The notes beneath the pieces were generated by a model, which saw only the letters and a list, made by a program, of their open reading frames with translations, searched no databases and had not been told where the DNA came from. Below, in pieces: positions 41,222 through 51,190 of a DNA stretch of 64,000 nt. The position numbers and the translations under genes were made by a program. The stretch covers positions 1 through 64,000 of the forward strand of contig JAAYAJ010000064.1 in assembly GCA_012719455.1 (NCBI GenBank), given 5' to 3'. Each line of letters begins with the position of its first letter. Positions within the stretch are counted from its first letter, which is position 1. The stretch comes from Acidobacteriota bacterium (GTDB lineage: Bacteria > Acidobacteriota > UBA6911).

Positions 41222-44200
41222 ATGAAGAAGCGCTGGATCGGACGCAGCATCAAGGCGCTGGCGGCACTGGCCGTCCTGGTTGTCCTCCTGCCGATCCTGC
41301 TGCTGCTGCCATCGGGCGGAAACTGGGCCTTCCACAAAGCGGGCGAATATCTCCGGCAGAGAGCCGGCATCGAGCTCCGGGCCGACCGCGTCCGGCTGAA
41401 CCCGTTCACCGGGTCGATCCGGATGGAAAACCTCTCGCTCCGGGCCGCGCACGCCCCCGGGCTCCCCCCGCTGCTGCGGGCTGATCTCGTCGATGCCGAC
41501 CTCGGCCTAATCGCCGCCTTCCGAAGGGTATGGACGGCTGAAGCCCTGAAGATCCACCGTCCCCGCATCCACTATTTCGTCGGTCGGGACGGGGAAACGA
41601 ACCTGCCCGAAATGAAAACCTCGGAGGGGGAAGCCCCCGACCTGCGGATTCTCTCGGCCGGCATCACCGACGGCGCCCTGCAATGGGAAGACCTCCGGGG
41701 CGGATTCCGGGTCGACATCCCCAGCTGGGACCTCGCGGTCGAGGGGACCCGAGGATCGCGCGCGCACCGCGTCACCTTCGCCGGGCGGCAGGAATCGACC
41801 GTCACCCTGGGGGACCTTTCGATTCCCATCGACGCTCTCATGATCGCCGGCGTCCTGGACGGGGCGGGACTGAGGATCGATTCGGCCCGGATCTCCGCCG
41901 CCCACTCCACCCTCGATCTGCAGGGGACCGTGCGTGACTTGAAGAACCTGGACCTGGAACTGGCCCCGCGCCTGGATGTCGGCGCCATCGCCGCGGCCGC
42001 CGGGTACGGGGGAAGAGCCGCGGGCTCGATTTCCGGGGCGGTCGGAATCGAAGGTCCGCTCGACGACCCGCGGATCGCGCTCCGGCTCGCGGGAATGGGA
42101 GTGCGGGTCGAAACCCTGCCGCCGCTCGATCTCTCCCTGTCCGCCGAGATGCAGTGGAACCGGGCTGAAACAAGACTGGAGCTTCGAAGCCTGGACCTCG
42201 CCTCCCCGGAAGGGTCGCTCGCCGTCGAGGGAACGCTGTTCGCCGCCGGCGCCGACCAAACCAGTTCCCTGCACGCGCGGCTGCGCAACATCCATCTCCT
42301 CCCCTTCGCGCGCACCATCGGCCTGCCGTTTCGCCTGGCCAGCCTGGCCGGCGGGACGGTATCCGCATCGTGGCGGGGAAAGCCCTCCCTTCGGAACCTC
42401 CGCGCCGGCGCAACCCTCGAACTCCGGGCCACGCGCCCGGCGCCGGAGGCCGACCTCCTCCCCGTCACCGCCACCCTCGCAACCGAATTCGCCGCGGACC
42501 GACTGCGGGCGCGGATAGGGACAGTGTCGCTCCTGGGTGCACAGGCCGCGGGGGAATTCTCACTGCACTCCTTCCGCACCTTCGAGGGGAGCCTCCGGGG
42601 GGAGGCGGCCGATATCGACGACTCCCTGCGGCAGCTCGGGCGCTTTCTGGGTCGTCCGGGGCCCCCTGCCGGTGTCGACCTGGCCGGTCACCTGAACATC
42701 GACGTCCGGGGGACAGGGAGGCTCGACGACCCGGAGTTCGAAGTCCGACTCGACGCCCCGTCGCTCGCGGTCGCGGGCATGAAGGGGATGAGGACGGAGG
42801 CGCACGCCGTCTACCGGGACCGGACCCTGTCGTTCCAGAACAACCTGCTGCTTCCCGCCGACGGCCGGCTCGAGGCCCGCGGCGACCTCGCTCTCGGCGA
42901 CGGCGAACCCCGGCTGCGCCTGGCGGCCGGATCGGCCGCTCCCATTCGGGTCGAAGCCCTCAATACCTTGCTGGGGCGGTCGATGCCGATGTCGGGCACC
43001 CTGGAGACCTCCCTCCACCTGGGCGGCCCCGTCGACCATCTCACCGGGAATCTCGCGATCACGGGAGAGGGACTCTCCCTGTACCACTTCCCCCTCGGGC
43101 ACCTGGACGCCTTCCTGGACCTGGCCGACCGGGAAGTCCGGTCCAGCCGGCTGCGTCTCTACCGCAATCCCGGCAATCCCTCCGCCGACCTGCTGACGGC
43201 CCGGGTTTACTACGCGCTTGACACCGGCCGGTACGATTTCCAAGCCGAGGGGGCCGGGATCGAAATCGACGCCGGGCGCCTGCCCGGGGGGGCCCGCGTC
43301 AGCGGCACCCTCGCACTGTCGGCATCGGGGAGCGGGACGATCGAAGATCCTTCCCTCGACCTCCAGCTTGGGTCGAACGACCTGTGTGCGTGGGGGCAAC
43401 CACTGGGCCTGGTTTCGATCACCGCCCGGGTCCGGGGCGAGGGCGCCACCATCCGGGCGCTGGCGCCTGATCTGGATGTCTCCTCCAACGCCGCCCTGAC
43501 GCTCAGGGATCCCTTCCCCTTCCGGTTCACCCTCCAGGCGCGGGACTCCGATCTGGCCGCCGCCGGGATCCAGTGGCGCGGCCGGACGGTAACCGGATCT
43601 CTCCGGGCGGAGGTAGAGGGTTTTGGAGACCTTGGCGACCTGGAGGGGTCACGGTTCGAGGCGCTGATCGAAGACTTTCAGGCGCGCGCCGGAGACCTCG
43701 AGGTGCGCACCGAGGCGCCGGCCCGGCTCCGTTACCGGGAACACTCCCTGGAACTCTCCCCCCCTCTCACCCTGGCCGGCGGCGCTTCGGCGCTCGAGCT
43801 TGGCGGCCGCCTCCCCGTTCGGGAGTCGGCGCCGGAAGGGAACCTCCGTCTGAAAGGACAGCTCGACCTGGCCGACACCGGCAAAATCATCCCTCCCCCG
43901 GGCGGATTCGGATTCCATGGGGTCCTCGGGGTCGATGTCGTTCTCTCCGGCGCCTACGGGGATTACGACATCACGGGGGAATTCGCCCTGGACGACGGAT
44001 CCCTCACCATCCCCAAAGCCGCCGCCCCGGTGACCGGGGTCGCGATCCGGGGGAAGATCGGGGACGGAGCGCTGGTCCTGGAGCGGGCGGCGGGGAACTG
44101 GGGAGGGGGGAGCCTCTCGTTTTCGGGCATCCTTCCCCTCGGGTTGCTGCCCGAATCGCTCCCCTTGAAATTTGCGCGCCGGACCGGGCCGGCCGAATTC

Positions 44201-47200
44201 GCGCTCGAAGTGAATCGCCTCGCCCCGGAAGCGACCGGGTTCCTCCCCCGAGGGGTTTCGGGCCTGGTTTCGCTGCGGGGCCGGGGACAGGCGGAACGTT
44301 TCGACCTCCGGGCCCTGGACGCCGATATCCGGTTCGGCGACCTCGCCTTCGAGATCGACAACATCGACTTTTCCCAGGCGGACCCCGTCCAGGTCGAGAT
44401 CCGCCGCGGCATCGCCTCCATCGCCCGTTTCGCCCTCGCCGGCCCGGAAACCCGGATCGAGGCCTCGGGCACGGCGGGAGTGTACCCGCAGGGCCCGCTC
44501 GACCTGTCGGTCTCGGGCTTCCTCGACAGCGGGTTGCTCGGCGCTCTCAGCGGGGTGGTGAAGACGGCGGGCAAAGTGCGCATCGACGCGCGGGTCACAG
44601 GAGCGCTCGACGCCCCCGTACTTTCGGGCCGGGCGGAAATGGATAACGGGAAGGTTGCGCTCCATTCCCCCCGGATGGCGGCCGACGACGTGAAGGTGCG
44701 CCTGGACCTCACCTCCGATGCCCTCCTCGTCCGCGAATTCACCGGCGTCCTCAACGGCGGCGCCGTGTCCATAGAGGGTTCGGTCGGATACCGGAGCGGG
44801 ATCTACAACGGCATCGACCTCAAGGCCCGTCTCGAGGATGTGTTTCTCAACTTCCCCGAAGGGCTGAAATCGTCCTCCAGCGGGAACCTGACCATGAAAT
44901 CTGAGGAGGACGCCATCATCATCGGCGGCGACATGAGGGTCATGGAAAGCTCCTACCGGGAATCGATCGAGGTCGGGGGACAGCTGGTCAACTACCTCAA
45001 ATCCCAGCAGGTGGTGACCCTCGTGGAGGACCCCCATCCCTTCCTGGACCGGATCCGGTTCGACATCGCCGTCCGCACCGCGACCCCGCTGCTGGTGCAG
45101 AACAACATCGCCAGGGTCGAGGCCTCCACCACCAATCTCCGCCTGGTCGGAAGCTACGCGGACCCATCGGTCGTCGGCCGCGTCACTCTCGGCGAAGGGG
45201 GGGAGATCGTCCTCAACCAACAGACCTATTACATCAACCAGGGGGTGGTCACCCTGGTGAACCAGAGCCGCATCGAACCGGAATTCAACATCCAGGCGCA
45301 GACGAAGATCGACCTTTACGAAATCACCCTCCAACTGACCGGGAACCCGGACCGGATGTCCACCCTGCTCTCTTCCGACCCGCCGCTTTCGGAAAGGGAT
45401 ATCCTGTCGCTCCTCCTCACGGGCAAGACCGTTTCCGAGACCCAGGGCCGGGAGATGCAGATGGCGCGGACCCAGGCGCTGTCGCTGATCGCCGGGCAGG
45501 CGGGCGAGGGGGTCACCAACGAGGCGCGCAAAGCGCTGCACCTGAGCACCTTCCGCATCGACCCGGGCCTGATCGCCTCGGAATCGAACCCGGGCGCCCG
45601 CCTCACTATCGGCGAGGATGTCACCCGCGATCTCAGCCTCGTCTATTCCATGAACCTCGTCAACGGGGGGGATCAGATCTGGGCGGCGCAGTACGACATC
45701 GGCCGGCGCCTGACGACCCAGGCCACCAAGCAGCAGGACAACAGCTACCGCTTCGAGTTCCGCCACGACCTGCGCTTCGGAGGGACGACGGCGCACCGGC
45801 AACCGCGCCAGCGGACGACCAGGTTCGAAATCGGATCGGTCCACTTCTCGGGAGAGGAAGGCCGTTCCGACAAGGACCTGATCGACCGGTTCAGGAACCG
45901 GCCGGGCGACCGGTACGATTTCCAGAAAGTCCAGCAAGGGCTCGACCGCCTGCACGCTTTCTACTTCGACCAAAACCTCCTGGAGGCTGATATCCGGCTG
46001 CAGCGCGAAACCCGGGACCGGACCGTCGACCTGAAGGTCACGATCGACCCCGGCCCGGTCGTGGAGTTCGACTACGGGGCCTTCCCCCTGGGAAAATCGG
46101 TCCGCGAACGGGTGGCGCGGGCGTGGGCGGACGGGGTTTTCGAAGCCGAGAGGATGGACGAGGCGACGATGGTCATCCGCCGTTCCCTGACCGAAAGCGG
46201 TTACCTCGAGGCCGAGGTCTCGGCGGAAATGGGCGGGGAGGACGGGCGGAGGCGGGTCCGGTTCGACATCAACCCTGGTCCGCGCCACACGAAAGTCCCC
46301 CTCGCCTTTCCGGGCGCGGAGGGGATCCGTCCCGGTGCGCTCCGCGCACTCGTGGCGGCGGCGGACCTCGAACGCGAGCTTTACGTCGACCCCGGGAAGG
46401 TGGCCGATTTTCTGACGCGCTACTACCGCAACCGCGGGTACCTCCATGCGGAAGTCGCTCCCCCCGAATTCCGCCCGGACGCCGGGGAGACCGTCATCGC
46501 TGTCAGTGAGGGCCCCCTGTTCGTCATCGGCGAGCTCGAGTTCTCCGGCAACACGGTCTTCGACTATGACGAACTCTGGATGGTCATCCCCACCTCGAGC
46601 GGCAGCGTCTACAACCCGGAATCGCTGCGGGAATCGATCCGGGAAATGGAGAACCTGTATCACGGGCAGGGGTACAACGACGTCTCCATCACCTTCCGCG
46701 TGCTGCAGGACACCCCCAACACCCGGGCCGACGTGAACTTTCAGATCACCGAGCGGCGACAGTCGGTGATCCGCGATATCGTGATCGAGGGGAACCGGGG
46801 CACCGGCTTGGATTTTGTCACCCGGCAGTTCGACTTCCAGGTCGGGGACCCCCTGGATTACGAAAAGATCAACGAGACCCGCCGCCGCCTGTACTCCACG
46901 GGAGTGTACACGACCGTCGATTTCCAGATGGAAGAGTTTGCCGCCGACGGGCAACCCGCCCCGGGGCGGAAGGATGTGCGGGTACGCCTCCGCCTGCGCG
47001 AAACGCAGCCCTACCGGCTGCAGTACGGGCTTTTCTACGACACCGAGCGCGGGGTCGGCGGGCTGGTGGAGGCACAGCATCTGAACCTGCTGGGGCGCGC
47101 GACCAACCTCGGGCTCCGTCTCCGCTACGATTCCGACCTCAAGGAGGGGCGGCTGTACTATCACCAGCCCTTCGTGACCCGGCTCCACCTCAAGATGGAC

Positions 47201-48031
47201 GCCAGCGCGTTCTGGCAACAGGAGACGCGCACCTTTTTTTCAGCGAAGAGAATCGGCTTCTCCCTGATGCAGGAGCGGGAGCTGCCCCGGGAATTCCGCT
47301 TCGATTACGGCTACCGCTATGACCACGTCCGCTGGAACGGGCTGCCGCCCGACCCGATCCTCTTCCAGGCCAGCGATCCCGTCGCCCGCCTGACCGGGAC
47401 CCTCACCCGTGACACGCGCGACAGCGTTCTGGACGCCACCCGCGGGGAGTTCCACGCCCACACCCTCGAATTCGGTCCCCGCTGGCTCGGCTCCGAGGTC
47501 GGTTTCGCCCGCTACTCGGGCCAGTATTTCCGCTACGTGCCCCTGGACAAGTACCTGGGAAAACCGATCGTGAACCGTAAGGGGGAACCGCTGCCGACGA
47601 ACTTCGTATACGCCGCGGCGCTGCGCCTGGGGCTGACATCCCCGTTCGGAAAGCAATCGCTGATCGCACCCGAGCGCTTCTTCTCCGGCGGCGGCACCAC
47701 CATGCGGGGGTTCGGGCAGGACCTGTTGGGCCCGCTGGAAGAACAGCCGGACGGCAGCCTGCGACCGAGCGGCGGGGAAGCGATGTTCCTGTTCAACAAC
47801 GAACTCCGTTTTCCCATCGTCGGCATTCTCCAGGGGGTCGCGTTCCTGGATATCGGCAACGTCTACCGGAAGCTGGCCGACTTCGACTTCAGCATGCGCA
47901 AGACGGCCGGGGCCGGGCTGCGGCTCAAGATCAAGTCTATTCCCCTGCGTTTCGACTACGGGTTCAAGCTCGACCGGAAAACGGGCGAGAGCGGGGGCGA
48001 ATTCTTCTTCAGCATCGGGCAGGCGTTCTAG
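41222..48031 (+). CDS. TamB-TamA/BamA fusion protein spanning inner and outer membrane
   Basis: 2269 residues in one uninterrupted frame. ATG 41222 was chosen over 41210 because a basic start (KKRWIGRSIK) and membrane anchor (about 8-30) follow. Residues 30-1150 are an AsmA/TamB-like repetitive beta region. About 1150-1520 is the TamB C-terminal domain (SDPPLSERDILSLLLTGK, NLVNGGDQIWAAQYDIG). Residues 1535-1915 hold roughly four or five POTRA units (IGELEFSGNTVFDYDELWMV, RDIVIEGNRG). The rest is an Omp85 barrel with TMRGF near 2158 (the usual VRGF) and a terminal Phe. TamA and TamB are normally separate proteins that bridge the envelope; here they are one chain. Confidence 0.9.
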   Translation: MKKRWIGRSIKALAALAVLVVLLPILLLLPSGGNWAFHKAGEYLRQRAGIELRADRVRLNPFTGSIRMENLSLRAAHAPGLPPLLRADLVDADLGLIAAFRRVWTAEALKIHRPRIHYFVGRDGETNLPEMKTSEGEAPDLRILSAGITDGALQWEDLRGGFRVDIPSWDLAVEGTRGSRAHRVTFAGRQESTVTLGDLSIPIDALMIAGVLDGAGLRIDSARISAAHSTLDLQGTVRDLKNLDLELAPRLDVGAIAAAAGYGGRAAGSISGAVGIEGPLDDPRIALRLAGMGVRVETLPPLDLSLSAEMQWNRAETRLELRSLDLASPEGSLAVEGTLFAAGADQTSSLHARLRNIHLLPFARTIGLPFRLASLAGGTVSASWRGKPSLRNLRAGATLELRATRPAPEADLLPVTATLATEFAADRLRARIGTVSLLGAQAAGEFSLHSFRTFEGSLRGEAADIDDSLRQLGRFLGRPGPPAGVDLAGHLNIDVRGTGRLDDPEFEVRLDAPSLAVAGMKGMRTEAHAVYRDRTLSFQNNLLLPADGRLEARGDLALGDGEPRLRLAAGSAAPIRVEALNTLLGRSMPMSGTLETSLHLGGPVDHLTGNLAITGEGLSLYHFPLGHLDAFLDLADREVRSSRLRLYRNPGNPSADLLTARVYYALDTGRYDFQAEGAGIEIDAGRLPGGARVSGTLALSASGSGTIEDPSLDLQLGSNDLCAWGQPLGLVSITARVRGEGATIRALAPDLDVSSNAALTLRDPFPFRFTLQARDSDLAAAGIQWRGRTVTGSLRAEVEGFGDLGDLEGSRFEALIEDFQARAGDLEVRTEAPARLRYREHSLELSPPLTLAGGASALELGGRLPVRESAPEGNLRLKGQLDLADTGKIIPPPGGFGFHGVLGVDVVLSGAYGDYDITGEFALDDGSLTIPKAAAPVTGVAIRGKIGDGALVLERAAGNWGGGSLSFSGILPLGLLPESLPLKFARRTGPAEFALEVNRLAPEATGFLPRGVSGLVSLRGRGQAERFDLRALDADIRFGDLAFEIDNIDFSQADPVQVEIRRGIASIARFALAGPETRIEASGTAGVYPQGPLDLSVSGFLDSGLLGALSGVVKTAGKVRIDARVTGALDAPVLSGRAEMDNGKVALHSPRMAADDVKVRLDLTSDALLVREFTGVLNGGAVSIEGSVGYRSGIYNGIDLKARLEDVFLNFPEGLKSSSSGNLTMKSEEDAIIIGGDMRVMESSYRESIEVGGQLVNYLKSQQVVTLVEDPHPFLDRIRFDIAVRTATPLLVQNNIARVEASTTNLRLVGSYADPSVVGRVTLGEGGEIVLNQQTYYINQGVVTLVNQSRIEPEFNIQAQTKIDLYEITLQLTGNPDRMSTLLSSDPPLSERDILSLLLTGKTVSETQGREMQMARTQALSLIAGQAGEGVTNEARKALHLSTFRIDPGLIASESNPGARLTIGEDVTRDLSLVYSMNLVNGGDQIWAAQYDIGRRLTTQATKQQDNSYRFEFRHDLRFGGTTAHRQPRQRTTRFEIGSVHFSGEEGRSDKDLIDRFRNRPGDRYDFQKVQQGLDRLHAFYFDQNLLEADIRLQRETRDRTVDLKVTIDPGPVVEFDYGAFPLGKSVRERVARAWADGVFEAERMDEATMVIRRSLTESGYLEAEVSAEMGGEDGRRRVRFDINPGPRHTKVPLAFPGAEGIRPGALRALVAAADLERELYVDPGKVADFLTRYYRNRGYLHAEVAPPEFRPDAGETVIAVSEGPLFVIGELEFSGNTVFDYDELWMVIPTSSGSVYNPESLRESIREMENLYHGQGYNDVSITFRVLQDTPNTRADVNFQITERRQSVIRDIVIEGNRGTGLDFVTRQFDFQVGDPLDYEKINETRRRLYSTGVYTTVDFQMEEFAADGQPAPGRKDVRVRLRLRETQPYRLQYGLFYDTERGVGGLVEAQHLNLLGRATNLGLRLRYDSDLKEGRLYYHQPFVTRLHLKMDASAFWQQETRTFFSAKRIGFSLMQERELPREFRFDYGYRYDHVRWNGLPPDPILFQASDPVARLTGTLTRDTRDSVLDATRGEFHAHTLEFGPRWLGSEVGFARYSGQYFRYVPLDKYLGKPIVNRKGEPLPTNFVYAAALRLGLTSPFGKQSLIAPERFFSGGGTTMRGFGQDLLGPLEEQPDGSLRPSGGEAMFLFNNELRFPIVGILQGVAFLDIGNVYRKLADFDFSMRKTAGAGLRLKIKSIPLRFDYGFKLDRKTGESGGEFFFSIGQAF

Positions 48032-48849
48032 CCCCGAATATTAGGAGCCTGTCCCCCTGCCTCCCCCCTTTGGATCCAGCGGTAGACGGGATCGCGGCCC
48101 TCTTCACCGGGGATGCGCCGACGACCGAGCTCGGCGAGGCTGCGGCTCATGATTCGGTGGACATCCTCCATGAGCCGGCGTTTTTCCCCCCTCGCATAGG
48201 CTGACAAGTCGATCGGGCGGTCGATCCTGATACGGATGACCGTACCGGGGTTCACCTGGAGGGTCTTGGGAGCGATCACCCGGCAACTGCCGTCGAGGGT
48301 CACCGGGACCAGCGGGACGCCCGCGCGCAGCGCCAGGGCGAAGGCCCCGCCGTGAAAGGGGCCCAGTTCCCCCGTCCGGCTCCGGGTCCCTTCCGGGAAC
48401 GCGATGGCGCTGACGCCCCCCGCGATGGTCCCGGCCGCGGCCACGATGCTTCTGGCCGCTTCCCGGGGGTTCTCGCGATCGATGGGAATGTAGCCCGAAC
48501 GACGCATGTGCCACCCCATGAACGGGACGTTGAACAGCTGCTTCTTGGCAATCCACCGGAACTGGATCGGAAGATGGGCCGCGAGCGACAGGATGTCGTG
48601 CAGCCCGCTGTGGTTGGCCACGAAGATCTGGGGCCGGCGGGGATCGACATGTTCCAGCCCCTCGATCTCCACCCGGGCGCGGCTGAGCCAGAGGTTGTCG
48701 CGGGACCAGCGCCGCATGCAGAAGTGCTGGATGCGGCCGTCCGGGGACACGAGGCTCCCCAGAAGCGACACCGTCGCCCAGAAGGCGGTGCTGAGCCCGC
48801 AGCCGGCCCAGCACCAGACCGTGTACACCCTCCCCCTTGCGTTTTTCAT
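48028..48849 (-). CDS. plsC: 1-acyl-sn-glycerol-3-phosphate acyltransferase
   Basis: 273 residues. An N-terminal hydrophobic helix (VWCWAGCGLSTAFWATVSLL) precedes the PlsC catalytic motif NHSGLHD (HX4D) near residue 78. FPEGTRSRTGELGPFHGGAF is the second block, with VPLVPVTL further on. It makes phosphatidic acid on the inner membrane. Its 3' end overlaps the TamB-Omp85 gene by 4 bp. Confidence 0.92.
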   Translation of the reverse strand: MKNARGRVYTVWCWAGCGLSTAFWATVSLLGSLVSPDGRIQHFCMRRWSRDNLWLSRARVEIEGLEHVDPRRPQIFVANHSGLHDILSLAAHLPIQFRWIAKKQLFNVPFMGWHMRRSGYIPIDRENPREAARSIVAAAGTIAGGVSAIAFPEGTRSRTGELGPFHGGAFALALRAGVPLVPVTLDGSCRVIAPKTLQVNPGTVIRIRIDRPIDLSAYARGEKRRLMEDVHRIMSRSLAELGRRRIPGEEGRDPVYRWIQRGEAGGQAPNIRG

Positions 48850-48882
48850 CCGGAAGAATGTACCACAGCCGCCGGCGCGCTC

Positions 48883-49359
48883 CTATCTTCCCGACCCGGC
48901 CCGCTCCGCGGCGCGCGCCTTCTCCGCCTCCTCCAGCCACCCGCGGCGCAGCCGCTCCATGGGGATGCTGGAGGTATAGGGCTTGATGTCGAGCACCGGC
49001 GTACCGTCGAGCATGTCGATCCCGCCCAGGTAGAGGCGCGCCCCTTCGCGCCGGACCAGTTGCACCACCGTCAGCCCGATCGGGTTCGGCCGCATGGGGG
49101 AACGCGTGGCGAACACCCCGTGTTCCCTCCCGTCGGTGGGCGTCCCCCCCACCAGCGCATAACCGTCCGCCCGGTGGAACACCCAGAGGATCCAGAGATG
49201 GGAAAAGCCCTCGATATCCCGGAGCCCCGCTACGAATTCGGGCAGGACTTCCAGGACCCCCTCCATCGTGTGTTCGGCCCCCAGCCCCTTGGGCACCTGG
49301 CTCGTTTCGGTGTAGGCGCTGTGAATATGCCCGATCGGCCTCATCCGGTATTCTTCCAT
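48883..49359 (-). CDS. trmO: tRNA (N6-threonylcarbamoyladenosine37-N6)-methyltransferase TrmO
   Basis: 158 residues from ATG 49359. Signatures: PIGHIHSAYTETSQVPKG, GLRDIEGFSHLWILWVFHRA, GVFATRSPMRPNPIGLTVVQ (SAM-binding) and LDIKPYTSS. It methylates t6A37 in certain Thr tRNAs. The protein is at the short end for the family (E. coli TrmO has an extra C-terminal domain), as in many bacterial and archaeal versions. It lies 8 bp after the M49-like gene. Confidence 0.9.
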   Translation of the reverse strand: MEEYRMRPIGHIHSAYTETSQVPKGLGAEHTMEGVLEVLPEFVAGLRDIEGFSHLWILWVFHRADGYALVGGTPTDGREHGVFATRSPMRPNPIGLTVVQLVRREGARLYLGGIDMLDGTPVLDIKPYTSSIPMERLRRGWLEEAEKARAAERAGSGR

Positions 49360-49367
49360 GCCCTGCC

Positions 49368-50993
49368 TCACTCCCCCGGCCGCCTGGGGCCGTAATCGGC
49401 GGCGAGCAGCCGGGCGGTGACGAAATCCGGTGCGACATCCACCGGGATCGACTTCAATCGGTCCAGCATCCTCCCCACTTCGGGCCGGATGACGCCCAAC
49501 CGCCCAAGCAGTTCCCGGGCGCCGGCACGGTTCCCCTCCGCCTCGATCGTCAGGATCTCGTGCGCGAGCGTCCGCACCCCGTCGCGGATCCCGGCCCGGT
49601 TCACCCGGAAGGTGCCGTCCGCGGCCACCTCGAAGGCGCCGCAATCGAGGAGGAAATTGAGCTGCACGGCTACCCCCCGGCCGTGCGCCTCGTTGACCCC
49701 GAAGCGGATCGAACGGAACGCGGAAGCGAGAAAGGTATGGTACACGCTCTCCTCGAGCCCCCGGTCGAGCACCCCCTTGTCGGCGAGGTGCCCGAGGGCG
49801 AACAGCCCCGAGATGTCGGCCTTGGCCTCCTCGATCGCACTGTAGGCGTCCGAGAGTGCCTGGCGCACGCTGATCTCCTCCCCGTCCACCACCGCCCGGT
49901 GCGGGCCCAGGCCGTGCATCAGTTCATGCAGGACGGTGTGAGTGAAAAAGGCTTCGAAGCACACCCTCCTCCCATCGTCGGGCGAGAGCACCACGGCGGC
50001 GATGGGGGCCAGCACCCGGTCGAATTTCGCCTGCTGCACGTTCCGGAGCATGACGCGCTTGGCCCCCTTCTCCCGGATGACACGCTCGTCGTTGGGCAGG
50101 TTGAAGGCAGCCGTCTGCACCCCGCGATTGCCGTCCCCGGAAGCGAAGACCAGGTTCACCACCCGGATGGGGGCCATCGCCCCGATCTTCGGGTTCCGGT
50201 AGCGGGAATCAATGGGGAGGTGGTTTTCGATCTCCTGCAGTTCCGCCCCGAGCCGCCCGAGCTTCCGGGTCTCCTCCATGTCGCGCACGGCGATGAAGGC
50301 TTCGAAGGCGGCCTTGGCGTTGAACCACTCGTCCTCGTAGACCTCGTAAGGCCCGATGGTCGGTTCAATCGCCCCCTCGATCTCCATCCAGGCGAGGTCG
50401 CTCGCGTAGTAATCGTCATCCAGCAGCGCCTGCGCGCGCTTTTCCAGAAATGCCCCGAGGGTGGGCTCGTCCGTAAGCGCCGCCGCCTCCCGGATCAGCC
50501 CAGCGCAGAGCGCCAGTTCCCCCTGGTACTCCAGGCTGTAGGGAACAACGACAAAAGCCCCCCCGGGAGCGCGCCGGATCAGGCTGAAAAACCCCCTGGC
50601 TTCAGACGCCTCCCCCGGCGGCAGCGCCCGGAGCCACGCCTCCACTTCCTCCCTGGTCGAATCCGCAGGATAGAAGCCGGCCCCGGCGGGCTTCGAGGGG
50701 ACCCCCGCGATGAAGCTCTCGTTGTGGTCCAGGCGCGACCAGGGCCCCTTGTTGAGAAGAAAGTGGTCGAGCCGGGCCTTGCCGAGCGGAGTCCCGTCGC
50801 GGAGCAGGTCGAGCAACAGGGTTTCGTTTCCCGCCCAGACCTGGCGCAGGAAGAGGGAGTCCATGATCTTCGCCGCCTCCACCAGCCGGGCCAGCGCCCG
50901 GCGTTCCCCCTCCGGCAGGGCCGACAGGTCGGCGGATATTTCCACAGGGGAAAATCGTTCGCTCATGGCCTTGAGCCTGTCAAGATCGGGCAT
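49368..50993 (-). CDS. M49-like zinc peptidase (stand-alone relative of the NUDT3/DPP III C-terminal domain)
   Basis: 541 residues from ATG 50993, which has GGAGG 5 bases upstream; an in-frame ATG at 51065 would add 24 residues. The motif VLHELMHGLGPHR is of the HExxH type rather than the HExxGH of true DPP III, and a second motif AIEEAKADISGLFAL supplies the third ligand. These two motifs together are typical of the peptidase-like part of plant Nudix hydrolase 3 and its bacterial relatives. There is no signal peptide. Substrate unknown. Confidence 0.75.
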   Translation of the reverse strand: MPDLDRLKAMSERFSPVEISADLSALPEGERRALARLVEAAKIMDSLFLRQVWAGNETLLLDLLRDGTPLGKARLDHFLLNKGPWSRLDHNESFIAGVPSKPAGAGFYPADSTREEVEAWLRALPPGEASEARGFFSLIRRAPGGAFVVVPYSLEYQGELALCAGLIREAAALTDEPTLGAFLEKRAQALLDDDYYASDLAWMEIEGAIEPTIGPYEVYEDEWFNAKAAFEAFIAVRDMEETRKLGRLGAELQEIENHLPIDSRYRNPKIGAMAPIRVVNLVFASGDGNRGVQTAAFNLPNDERVIREKGAKRVMLRNVQQAKFDRVLAPIAAVVLSPDDGRRVCFEAFFTHTVLHELMHGLGPHRAVVDGEEISVRQALSDAYSAIEEAKADISGLFALGHLADKGVLDRGLEESVYHTFLASAFRSIRFGVNEAHGRGVAVQLNFLLDCGAFEVAADGTFRVNRAGIRDGVRTLAHEILTIEAEGNRAGARELLGRLGVIRPEVGRMLDRLKSIPVDVAPDFVTARLLAADYGPRRPGE

Positions 50994-51135
50994 GGACGCC
51001 TCCAGGAAAGTTGCGAAAACGCCGGAGGCCGACCGGCGAAGGTCGGCTTGTGCAGATCTCAGCATACCTCATCCCGCCGTCCCGGCAGGGCAAAAACGGG
51101 CCGCGCCGGGAAGCGGGGAGCGCCTCCGGGCGAGG

Positions 51136-51164
51136 TTGCAATGAAGGGTCGGATTCTCTATGAT
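51136..51164 (+). promoter_or_regulatory. Promoter for topoisomerase VI genes
   Basis: TTGCAA (51136-51141) and TATGAT (51159-51164), 17-bp spacing; 4/6 and 5/6 matches. The GTG start lies 27 bp after it, with GGGGAG upstream. Confidence 0.5.
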
Positions 51165-51190
51165 TTGCCTTTCCAAACCGGGGAGTTGCC

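Noticed and set aside
43649-47218. 1189-codon open frame antisense to the TamB-Omp85 gene
   Set aside because: High GC leaves long antisense frames open; the Gly/Arg/Asp/His-rich translation has no domain and the opposite strand codes for a clear TamB-Omp85 protein.
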